Shown here piece by piece: positions 8,143-16,517 of a stretch of DNA of 64,000 nucleotides; position 1 is the stretch's first letter; the number at the start of each line of letters is the position of its first letter. The stretch comes from Firm-04 sp946413695 (GTDB lineage: Bacteria; Bacillota; Clostridia; Oscillospirales; Ruminococcaceae), in contig CAMKLV010000001.1 in the NCBI GenBank assembly GCA_946413695.1, positions 1 to 64,000 on the forward strand, in the 5' to 3' direction. The translations under genes and the position numbers were made by a program. The notes under the pieces were generated by a model, which was not told where the DNA came from, searched no databases, and worked only from the letters and a program-made list of their open reading frames with translations.

Positions 8143-8888
8143 ATGAAAAAACAATATGTGAATCATGAAGAATCTGATTATATTTTCGGCAGAAATGCTG
8201 TGACAGAAGCGCTGAAAGCCGAAAACCCGATCAATCAGATTTTTGTTGTATCTATGAACGGAAGCCTCGGCGCGATTTGCAGCGCTGCAAGAAAAAAGGG
8301 GATTCCTGTCAAAGTGACGGACGCCCGGATGCCATGACAGGCGGTGCCAATCATCAGGGTGTATGTGCCGAGGGTGCATGTGCGCATTATGCATCGGTTG
8401 CCGATATCCTAGCGATCAGCGAGCAGAAGGGGACAAAGCCTTTTCTGATTCTCTGCGACGGCATTGAGGATCCGCATAATCTCGGCGCGATCATCCGGAC
8501 CGCTGAGGCAGCCGGTGCAGACGGTATTATTCTGCCGAAGCGCCGCAGTGCATCTCTGACGCAGACCGTATTCAAAACCTCTGCCGGCGCTGCAAGCTGG
8601 CTGCCGGTCGCGCGTGTCAGTAATCTTGCAACTGAAATGATCGCGCTCAAAAAGCAGGGAATCTGGTTTTATGGCGCTGATATGAACGGTGCTCCGGCAA
8701 CGAAAACCGATCTGCAGGGCGCAATCGGGCTGGTGATCGGCTCTGAGGGATTCGGTCTCAGTGAACCCGTTAAAGCGCAGTGCGATGCGATCATCTCTCT
8801 GCCGATGTTCGGCAAAGTCAATTCTCTGAATGCTTCTGTAGCCGCCGGAATTCTGATGTATGAAGCAGTCCGGCAGCGAACTGAATAA
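8143..8888 (+). pseudogene. rlmB: 23S rRNA 2'-O-methyltransferase RlmB/TrmH-like, frameshifted
   Basis: The gene normally methylates a ribose in 23S rRNA. The N-terminal substrate-binding domain is read from 8143 (YIFGRNAVTEAL ... KVTDAR) and stops at 8337. The rest (DAMTGGANHQGV onward) continues in another frame from about 8328 to 8888. It contains the SpoU motifs NLGAIIRTAEAAGADGIILP, GLVIGSEGFGL and NSLNASVAAGILMYEA. Both halves are well conserved and together span the normal protein. One or two residues expected between DAR and DAM are missing, which fits a small deletion of 3n+1 bases. The second half has no ribosome site, so the product is probably non-functional unless this is a sequencing error. 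Confidence 0.85.
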
Positions 8889-8924
8889 AGGAATTATTGA
8901 ACTCAAAGAAAGGATGCATACGAA

Positions 8925-11492
8925 ATGTCGTCCAGAAAACGCAAGAATAAACAAAAACAGAATGAAACCGCTGCGGCTGCTGTGACCAGTCAGGAAACGG
9001 AAACCGACGCTGCTTCTCTGCCTGAAACGTCAGAACCGGTAAAAGACGGAAAGCCGTCTGAGAGCAATGAGAATCAGGCAGAAAAACCGAAGGCAGAAGG
9101 GAACAGCCCTGCAAAAGATGAACAGAAATCCAGCCCGCTGAAACAGGCTGAACCTGTGAAGGTTGTCAAAGCACCTGCTCCGTCAGACCGCGCACAGTCT
9201 GCGCTTCGCCGAAAAGAGCCTGTACGGACTGTCACACCCGCGGATATTAAAAAGCCGCAGGTCTCTTTCATGAACTCCATTGCAAATGTGGAGCCGGAAT
9301 CCCGTGCGCAGCGCGATGCACATGTTACAGCTACTTCCAAGGCATATGATCACGCTGTTCTTGTCACGGAGGATGAAAACGGCGAGTACAGACCGAAGAT
9401 CCGCCGGATGCATGATTCGACCCGTGCAAAGGAACTTCGCCGCAGACAGCCCGCCGCCGATGCACAGCCCTATCAGAAGGTGACACCGGTCTCATCCATG
9501 CAGACCCTGCCAGCTTCCAAGCTGCGCAAACGCCGTGAGCGTCCGGATGCACCCGAGGTCATGGAGCGCATTCCGGAGAATCTCAAGCAGCATCCGCGTG
9601 AGGCTGCCCGTCCGATCCGCTATATCAGACAGGCGGAGCACACACAGCTCAATCTTTCAGCAAGCAACTCGGAATCGCGCAGACACATTGATATTGATGT
9701 GCGCTATCAGGATGAGCGCCGCGAACGCACCGATCTGCCGATGGAGGCAAAGCAGCAGACCGAAAACCGTGAAGCGATCCGCAATGATCTCAACGAGCTG
9801 AATATGAATCTCTCGCTGCGCATCTTCATTCTCGGATTTCTCACAATTTGCAGCGGTCTGATCACGTTCTTTGACTGGCTGCCGACCTTTCCGATGCCTG
9901 CTTTTCTGAGCAGTAAAGAGGCACCGATCGCATTTCTGACCATCCAGCTTCTGCTCGGTATGGCAGCACTGCCGTTTGTCGGCAGCCTGCTGAAAAACGG
10001 TTATGCGAAGCTGCTGCGTCTGCGCGCGGACTGCGATTCTCTCGCTGCCATGTCCATGATGACAGCTGAACTTGCTGCATTTCTGATTCTGCCGAGCCCG
10101 AACATGCTGCGGACCGGTGTTGTCTCTGTTTATATCTCAGTCGGATTGTTTTCGCTGGTTGTCAATGCGATCGGCAAGAAGATGATTGCTGCAAGAGCGC
10201 TGAAAAATTTTGAGCGGCTGACAGACGGCAATCCGAAATATGCGATTCACTATGTTGAGGATGAGAAACGAGCTGAAAATCTGACACGCGGAACAACAGG
10301 GGACTTCCCGATTCTTGCAGCAATGCAGCCCGTCGAGAACCCTGAAGATTTCCTCAAGTATACGTTTTCCACCGATGTAGCCGATAAATTCTGCCGCACC
10401 GCTGTTCCGCTGATTACACTGCTCGCGGCACTGTTTTCTGTCGGTATCGCGCTGCTGCGCCGTGATCATGTAGACAGCGCGGTCTGCTACGGCATGTCGG
10501 TCTTTGCGCTTTGCTTTTCGGCTTGCGCCTGCACCGCAATCACATTGATTTCCAATCTGCCGATGCTTTCCGGAGCAAGAGATTATGTCCGGAACAGCGG
10601 CATTCTGCTGGGATATCAGAGCGTCGATGATTTCTTCGATGTCAACACAGTCATGGTCGATGCAACCACGCTGTTCCCGCAGGGCTCTACGAAGCTGGAG
10701 TCCATTCAGGTTGTCGGTGAAGCACATACGGAGGAAGCGCTCCGCTACGCCGCAAGCCTGACCAATCATGCAGGCAGTATCCTGAAAGATATTTTTGCAA
10801 ATGCAATCCTGACGGAAGAAACCCTGCTCCTGCCCGTTGAAAACTATGTTTATGATGAGAGCAAGGGCATCAGCGGGTGGATCGAAAATAAGCGCGTTCT
10901 GCTCGGCACCCGCGATATGATGATCGAACACAGCATCGAGGGCATTCCAGCAACCGCAAAGGTACGCGGTATGGTAAATGACGGAGAAGATGCGCTGTAT
11001 CTCTCAATCGCCGGAAGTGTTGCCGCTCTCTTTATTGTCCGGCTCGAAGCCAATAAATCCATCAGGCACTGGCTCAGAGAACTGGAACGTGAAAATCTGT
11101 TTCTGCTCGTCAGAAGCACAGATGCGATGCTTTCGCAGCGCCGGATGTCCAGACTGTTTGGCATGCGCGAGGAGCATGTCAAGATCATTCCCGCGCGGTA
11201 TGAATCTGATTTCATCGAGGAGACCAGACCGCTGCAGTCTGCAAAGCCTTCGATGCTTTGTGCCGGAAGGCTTGCGGGCTTTATCCAGACAATCATCGGC
11301 GCCAAGCGCATCCGCTCGATCGCAAATCTCGGCATGATCCTACAGGCAGTAACGGCATGCCTCGGTTTCCTGTTTGTGCTGATCTTCATTATCCTCGGCG
11401 CTTACAGTGAAGTCAGCGGCGGCATTCTCCTGATTTACCATCTGATCTGTACGATTGTCACGATCATGACGATCCGTATGAAGGATACCTGA
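8925..11492 (+). CDS. P-type-ATPase-like membrane protein without catalytic motifs
   Basis: An 855-residue protein. Residues 1-290 are charged, disordered and Lys/Glu/Pro-rich. From about 297 there are membrane helices and the fold order of a P1B ATPase. CACTAITLISNLP (about 535-546) stands where the CPC helix belongs. VMVDATTLFPQG (576-587) stands where DKTGTLT belongs: Asp579 is kept, but Lys and the TGT are gone. KGISG and VLLGTRDMM mark the nucleotide-domain region. The TGDN site is VRSTD, and GDGxND is absent. A terminal helix pair follows. ATP-driven transport is therefore unlikely. It may be a scaffold or a regulator. The gene is 17 bases upstream of a lipoprotein gene. I infer the homology from motif order. 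Confidence 0.7.
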   Translation: MSSRKRKNKQKQNETAAAAVTSQETETDAASLPETSEPVKDGKPSESNENQAEKPKAEGNSPAKDEQKSSPLKQAEPVKVVKAPAPSDRAQSALRRKEPVRTVTPADIKKPQVSFMNSIANVEPESRAQRDAHVTATSKAYDHAVLVTEDENGEYRPKIRRMHDSTRAKELRRRQPAADAQPYQKVTPVSSMQTLPASKLRKRRERPDAPEVMERIPENLKQHPREAARPIRYIRQAEHTQLNLSASNSESRRHIDIDVRYQDERRERTDLPMEAKQQTENREAIRNDLNELNMNLSLRIFILGFLTICSGLITFFDWLPTFPMPAFLSSKEAPIAFLTIQLLLGMAALPFVGSLLKNGYAKLLRLRADCDSLAAMSMMTAELAAFLILPSPNMLRTGVVSVYISVGLFSLVVNAIGKKMIAARALKNFERLTDGNPKYAIHYVEDEKRAENLTRGTTGDFPILAAMQPVENPEDFLKYTFSTDVADKFCRTAVPLITLLAALFSVGIALLRRDHVDSAVCYGMSVFALCFSACACTAITLISNLPMLSGARDYVRNSGILLGYQSVDDFFDVNTVMVDATTLFPQGSTKLESIQVVGEAHTEEALRYAASLTNHAGSILKDIFANAILTEETLLLPVENYVYDESKGISGWIENKRVLLGTRDMMIEHSIEGIPATAKVRGMVNDGEDALYLSIAGSVAALFIVRLEANKSIRHWLRELERENLFLLVRSTDAMLSQRRMSRLFGMREEHVKIIPARYESDFIEETRPLQSAKPSMLCAGRLAGFIQTIIGAKRIRSIANLGMILQAVTACLGFLFVLIFIILGAYSEVSGGILLIYHLICTIVTIMTIRMKDT

Positions 11493-11509
11493 ACAGAAAG
11501 GGCGTATCT

Positions 11510-13090
11510 ATGAGGTTTCGGCGTATAATCTGCGGACTGCTCGCACTGACAGTATGTATTCCGCTTTCCGGCTGTGATCTGTCCGATCCCGCCGAAACAT
11601 CCGATACCGTCTCTGATCAAAAAGATAGCCGTTTCAACACCGCAGAACTGAAAGACAAAGCATCCGCCTTGCAGGATATCTGGAGCAATCCGGATTCTGC
11701 AGCCGCAGCAGAATTGCTGATCAAAGACATGCTTGATGCGGTCAATGATGCGTATGCGATCAATATGCGCGCACAGATTGCCTATTATGCTGACTGGAAC
11801 GATCCGGAATTGTCTCAGTTCTATCATGACACAACCGCTGATTATTATATCGCGGACAGCATAGTGCAATGGACGTTTGCGAACGGCTGTCAGCGCTCGG
11901 CATATCCGGATATCTTTGCTCTGTATGCTGACTCGCAAAATCTTGAATATTACTCCATTAACAGTCTGACGCGCGCAATCGCCGATGCGCGGAATGATGC
12001 TGCAGGGCAATCCAAGCTGCTTGAGGATTATTACAGCATCGCATATGACGAAGAAGCGGCTCTTGATGAAACCAACGCGAAATGTGCGGAAATCTATCTG
12101 AATCTGCTTGGTGACTATGATGTCTCAGAAGCGCTGTATGACTACTATGACCGCGACTACACCGCCGAAGAAGCTTCTGAGGTTTTCCGCATCGTAACTG
12201 AAAAATTCGTTCCGCTGCGGGATGCGCTGAAAGAGCAGCTCGGCGGAGACAGTGCAGAAATCCTGAGTAAGTCTGTTGATATCGACCCTTATGCTGAACT
12301 GAAAAAATACGCGCCGCGTCTCAGTGAAAATGTCGCAGAGTCCGTCACAAAACTGTTCAGCGAATCGCTCTATACCGAAGCGGTCGGCGTCAACTGCTAT
12401 GACGGCAGCTTTACTGTCAATCTGCCGGGTGAACAAACTGCACTGATGTACACCTATCTGAATGATGATTACCTCGATTTCATTACAGTAACCCATGAAT
12501 TCGGGCATTTTCACTCAGATTGGCGGGATACAACACCGGTCTGTCTGCAGAGTATGAATCTGGATATTGCTGAGGCACAGTCGCAGAGCATGGTAACGAT
12601 GTTCCTGCCGTTTTATCCGGATATCTTCGGGAGCGATGCAGAGCTCTATCAGCAGGCAGTGCTGTATGACCTGCTTGATTCGCTGATTGCCGGATTCGCA
12701 GTCGGTGAGTTTGAATATACGGTGATGCAGCGGCTGGATGATATCTCTCCGGATGAGACAGCAGCTCTGTTTGACGAGATCATGAAAACATGCGGTCAGG
12801 ATTTGGAACTGTATCAGATCACGCATCTGTTTGAGCAGCCCGGATATTATGTCAGCTACGGTGTTTCGGCGCTGCCAGCACTTGAAATGTACACAATGGT
12901 CAATGAGGATTTCGGGAACGCAGCATCGGTTTATGACAAGCTCAGTTCCTATTCCTGTATGAGCGGGGAGTATCATTTCAGGGATATCATGCAGGAATGC
13001 GGATTGTCCGATTTCTTCGATCCGGACGCACTGGATGCACTTGCCGAAACCATCTCTGCGCAGATCGGCGCTGTCACAATTGAACAATAA
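11510..13090 (+). CDS. M3-like zinc metalloprotease lipoprotein
   Basis: A 526-residue exported protein. It has a signal peptide with a lipobox LSGC (Cys22), so it is probably anchored to the outer face of the membrane. The zinc site is HEFGH (His329, Glu330, His333), with Glu355 in DIAEAQSQS as a likely third ligand, an arrangement like M3/oligopeptidase-type gluzincins. It follows the P-type-ATPase-like gene by 17 bases with its own GAAAGGG site, so they are likely one operon. The substrate is unknown. Confidence 0.75.
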   Translation: MRFRRIICGLLALTVCIPLSGCDLSDPAETSDTVSDQKDSRFNTAELKDKASALQDIWSNPDSAAAAELLIKDMLDAVNDAYAINMRAQIAYYADWNDPELSQFYHDTTADYYIADSIVQWTFANGCQRSAYPDIFALYADSQNLEYYSINSLTRAIADARNDAAGQSKLLEDYYSIAYDEEAALDETNAKCAEIYLNLLGDYDVSEALYDYYDRDYTAEEASEVFRIVTEKFVPLRDALKEQLGGDSAEILSKSVDIDPYAELKKYAPRLSENVAESVTKLFSESLYTEAVGVNCYDGSFTVNLPGEQTALMYTYLNDDYLDFITVTHEFGHFHSDWRDTTPVCLQSMNLDIAEAQSQSMVTMFLPFYPDIFGSDAELYQQAVLYDLLDSLIAGFAVGEFEYTVMQRLDDISPDETAALFDEIMKTCGQDLELYQITHLFEQPGYYVSYGVSALPALEMYTMVNEDFGNAASVYDKLSSYSCMSGEYHFRDIMQECGLSDFFDPDALDALAETISAQIGAVTIEQ

Positions 13091-13095
13091 AAAAG

Positions 13096-13130
13096 ACCGG
13101 ATACAGAAGCGCATGCCTCTGTATCCGGTT
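13096..13130. terminator. Bidirectional terminator between convergent genes
   Basis: A perfect stem ACCGGATACAGA / TCTGTATCCGGT with A- and T-rich flanks, between the metalloprotease and the leftward PAS gene. Confidence 0.85.
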
Positions 13131-13142
13131 TCATTTTTCTAT

Positions 13143-16100
13143 TCAGATCGGCTCACTGCTGCCGGAATCGCCGAAAACAGCTCGCAGGAGATTTGCCATA
13201 TCCGAGCGGAACACCGGCGTTTGCAGCTCATAAATCCGTTCGGATTCGATGGACTGCATCTGTTTTTCTGTATGCACATCGTCAATGATAAAGATTGCAA
13301 TATCAGGGGAGAGCGCGCGGATTTTAGAAATACAGTTTTCCTTCTGATAATTGAGATCAGAGGAGCGGACAATGATCAGATCATATGCCATATCCTGCAT
13401 TTCAGCAAGTTTCAGATATGCGCAGACGCCTTCCAGATCCGACTGCCAGTCGCTTTGCATGCCGGATTCACGCAGAATCTCGATGGTCGCAATCGCAGCC
13501 GCCTGCTGAGAATCCCAGACAAGCGCATGCTTGCCGAATGTCTTGCGCAGCGGGAAAATAACCGGCTTGCTCTGAATCTCGAACGGCAGGCGCAGCACAA
13601 CAGCGCTTGCGTGATCGGGCAGCGGAACAAATTCAAGCGTTCCGCCCATAATCGCGATCAGGCGCTTGCTCAGGTAAATGTTATATTGCTGATAATCCGG
13701 ATTGTTCAGGAAGAACGCCGCTTCGACCGATTTCATCGGGTCATTCTGCGGAATCGGCGAGAGAATGCCGCTCTGAATATCCAGCGAGACACTGTCGCCC
13801 TGCATCACAAGCGAGAATTCATACATTGCCTGCTGCTTGCCTTCCACAGGCGTTTCAGCCAAACGGAGCGTGATCTCGGAATCATCCGGCAGAGAACGAA
13901 TCACATTGAAGAACACGTTTTCTACAAGGAAAGAAAGACGGCGGGAATCGCAAAGGACGATTTCGTCATTCACATGCGTGGTGTAGGAATAAAAACGCAC
14001 GCGCTTTTTCTCGAACAGCTCGCGCGAATTCATGCGGAGCTTCTGCATCAATGTGGAAAGACTGGTCGGCTCACGCAAAAGCGGCAGCTGATTGTTTTCA
14101 AGCAGCAGAAGGTCTTTCGTACACGCCGTCATCGCAGAAAGGCGCTCATACGCGGCAAAAATCAACCCGGTGTCCTGATGCTTTCTTGCATCCTCCGGCA
14201 GGTCACGTTCGAGCTTGTCGATTGCGCCGTAGATCTGATTGAGTGCAAGCTGAAAACTGCTTGCGATATTCATAAATACATGCGCACGGCGGATGCGGGC
14301 TCGCTCGTTGGTACGGAGATTTGCAAGAAGCTGCTCTTTTTTCTGCTGCAGCGAGATCAGATGCGAATCGCGGTTCTGAATCTCATCATTGACATTTTCA
14401 ACGTAGGTGAGCGCAAAACTCTTGCCGTTCTCATTGATGAGGAACTTGATGCCGATATTGCACCAGAGATAATCGCCCTTTTCGGAGACATCAACAAGGA
14501 ACAGCTGCTTCAGTTCGCCCTGATTCTCGCGTGCTGCACGCAGAATATGATCATAAGAGAAAATGTGATTGAACTCCATGCGCTGATCAGGATGGATGAA
14601 GCGCTCGGCATAATGCTCGCAGTAATCACGGAAACTCTTGGTATCCGCATCCGGAATGAGATCCTCATTCTCGAGATGATAATGCCGGATCGTATCCGCA
14701 TCAAGATCGACCTCGCCGACATGCACAAAGGTATCCGTCAGAAGGTGATCGACCTTGCGGTGCATTTCAAGCTGCTCATGCTCCGAGCGCGTCAGATTGT
14801 TGCGGCTCGTGACCTCATCGTCCACATCGGAGACATAGATCATCGTGTGCAGCACATCATCCTCATCCTTCTGCAGATACATTTCCGCACGGACAAAGCG
14901 CCAGCCGTTTTCCGTTTTATGGCGGTAATCAATGGAAATCTGACGTTTACCCTGCCGGTAGCTTTCCTCAGCCGTCAGCGGGAGGAGCGCAATTGCAACT
15001 TTCTTATAATCTTCCGGATGTGCATGCGGCATAATCATGCGCTCGAAGAACTGTCCGAACGGACATTCCATCGGCGGCATGACCATATGATTCGCGATGC
15101 GGTAACATCGGGAAATTTTCTTGCTGTAATCGTTTTCGATAAACCAGATATAGCGATTCCGGATCAGCGTATAAAACTGCTCCGTAATTGTCTGCTGTGC
15201 GCGGATCGCAGCGATTTCCTTGCGTTTCTGCGCGTCAATATCCTGAACGGCATAAACAGCTTCGACCGGCGTTCCTTCCTCCTCACGAATAACCGTGAAC
15301 ACAGAACGCGACCATCTGAAGTTGAGATTCGGATCCTGCTGTGCGGCAATCCGGCGATAGTTCATGCTGACCTTGTTTTCATTCGGATCCAGATGCTCGG
15401 AAATGCTTTTGGGATCAGTAAAGATATGCATTTTTTCGCGGTCATCCGGATGGACAAACTGCATCAGTCTTCCGGCAATTTCGTCATACTGATAGACACG
15501 TTCCACGGAAAAGAACGGCGCGAGTTCCGGATGCACAGAGCAGACCACAACCTCCTCCGTCCGCAGATCAATGTGAAGCATCAGACGGAAAATATCTCCT
15601 GCAGCGGCAAGAATGTAACTGTTGCGCTGAGAAACAGTTTCCAGTTCACTGCGGTAGCGGTCGGAGCGCTCCTGAACAAGATGCTGCTCATTGCTGTCCT
15701 TGCCGAACATCAGAACAACAGACTGATTCAGTGCAGCAAGCGTGAAACTCGCCCAGCGGTATTCTTCGTCCACGGATCGGCGGACGGTACATGCCGGAGA
15801 AGTGTTCGCCTCAAGGAACAGACGCACCTGTTCTTCCGAGAAGCATGCGAGGAACTGCTCTCTGTCCTCGGGATGAATGACAGCCTCCGCATATTTTTCA
15901 AAGTATTCGGCATAGGAGGGGAACAAAGCCTGCGTATTCATCAGCGGATTCTTATCACTGATGATCGAAGCACGGTTAGACAAGGTGTCAATGCGGACAG
16001 CCGTAAAATAAGCAGATGTCAAAACTGCTTTCATCATCTGCAGTGCTTCCGGCGGCGGGCCGTATGCACGCTTATCAATCGTCAGAACAAAAACTTCCTG

Positions 16101-16388
16101 ATTTTCCCACTGGGTATGCACAGCATGGAGCACGGCACTCTCAGAAAACCACGGGTGTTCATCCAGCGGCAAACCGATCAGTCTGCCGGAAGCCGCTGCA
16201 GCTTTCAGCATATTGTCTATTTTTTCATTCTGAAACAGATCCGAATAAACCGTATCGCTGTTGGTATCCGGAAAGTAATTCGTTGCAGATTTATTGATAT
16301 AGAGCAACTTCAGAGAAGTGTCTTCAAAAATCAATACCGCGTCCTCGCGCATTTCCAGAAACATCCGGTCAGTCTGTTGATTCCACAT
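13143..16388 (-). CDS. Multi-PAS sensor with degenerate kinase and receiver domains
   Basis: A 1081-residue cytoplasmic protein without membrane helices. ATG 16388 follows GGAGG by 6 bases; the TTG at 16409 does not fit. Four PAS-like repeats carry the characteristic HPED/HPDD/HPED/HPDQ turns near residues 173, 313, 457 and 599. A histidine-kinase-like dimerisation region follows (about 690-760). The stretch NIASSFQLALNQI sits where SHELRTPLN is expected, so the phospho-accepting His appears lost. The ATPase region keeps an N-box-like ENVFFNVI and a GGTLEF G2-like motif but no DTGIG box. The receiver-like end (about 950-1070) lacks a clear phospho-Asp. It may be a ligand-sensing scaffold. The motif assignment is my reading, not a profile search. 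Confidence 0.65.
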   Translation of the reverse strand: MWNQQTDRMFLEMREDAVLIFEDTSLKLLYINKSATNYFPDTNSDTVYSDLFQNEKIDNMLKAAAASGRLIGLPLDEHPWFSESAVLHAVHTQWENQEVFVLTIDKRAYGPPPEALQMMKAVLTSAYFTAVRIDTLSNRASIISDKNPLMNTQALFPSYAEYFEKYAEAVIHPEDREQFLACFSEEQVRLFLEANTSPACTVRRSVDEEYRWASFTLAALNQSVVLMFGKDSNEQHLVQERSDRYRSELETVSQRNSYILAAAGDIFRLMLHIDLRTEEVVVCSVHPELAPFFSVERVYQYDEIAGRLMQFVHPDDREKMHIFTDPKSISEHLDPNENKVSMNYRRIAAQQDPNLNFRWSRSVFTVIREEEGTPVEAVYAVQDIDAQKRKEIAAIRAQQTITEQFYTLIRNRYIWFIENDYSKKISRCYRIANHMVMPPMECPFGQFFERMIMPHAHPEDYKKVAIALLPLTAEESYRQGKRQISIDYRHKTENGWRFVRAEMYLQKDEDDVLHTMIYVSDVDDEVTSRNNLTRSEHEQLEMHRKVDHLLTDTFVHVGEVDLDADTIRHYHLENEDLIPDADTKSFRDYCEHYAERFIHPDQRMEFNHIFSYDHILRAARENQGELKQLFLVDVSEKGDYLWCNIGIKFLINENGKSFALTYVENVNDEIQNRDSHLISLQQKKEQLLANLRTNERARIRRAHVFMNIASSFQLALNQIYGAIDKLERDLPEDARKHQDTGLIFAAYERLSAMTACTKDLLLLENNQLPLLREPTSLSTLMQKLRMNSRELFEKKRVRFYSYTTHVNDEIVLCDSRRLSFLVENVFFNVIRSLPDDSEITLRLAETPVEGKQQAMYEFSLVMQGDSVSLDIQSGILSPIPQNDPMKSVEAAFFLNNPDYQQYNIYLSKRLIAIMGGTLEFVPLPDHASAVVLRLPFEIQSKPVIFPLRKTFGKHALVWDSQQAAAIATIEILRESGMQSDWQSDLEGVCAYLKLAEMQDMAYDLIIVRSSDLNYQKENCISKIRALSPDIAIFIIDDVHTEKQMQSIESERIYELQTPVFRSDMANLLRAVFGDSGSSEPI

Positions 16389-16449
16389 GCCGATTCCTCC
16401 AATCCCCAAAAATCAACTAAAATTCCAGCTATAACGATAAATATCTTTA

Positions 16450-16478
16450 ATTATACCAAAACAGCCGCAGAAAGTCAA
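16450..16478 (-). promoter_or_regulatory. Sigma-A promoter of the PAS protein, inside a terminator
   Basis: TTGACT (16473-16478) and TATAAT (16450-16455) on the minus strand with a 17-base spacer. The -35 box lies in the loop, and the spacer in a stem, of the terminator at 16459-16495. Confidence 0.75.
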
Positions 16479-16495
16479 TGACTCTGCGGCTGTTT
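16459..16495 (-). terminator. Terminator of the radical SAM-HAD gene
   Basis: A perfect 13-bp stem AAACAGCCGCAGA / TCTGCGGCTGTTT with an 11-base loop, 22 bases past the stop of the upstream minus-strand gene. It overlaps the promoter of the next gene. Confidence 0.8.
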
Positions 16496-16517
16496 CATCT
16501 GTATATACAAAAAACTG

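Noticed and set aside
13035..16481. An 1148-codon open frame on the plus strand
   Set aside because: It mirrors the PAS protein on the other strand, contains its terminator and promoter regions, and its product has no motifs. It is a shadow caused by the codon use of the real gene.
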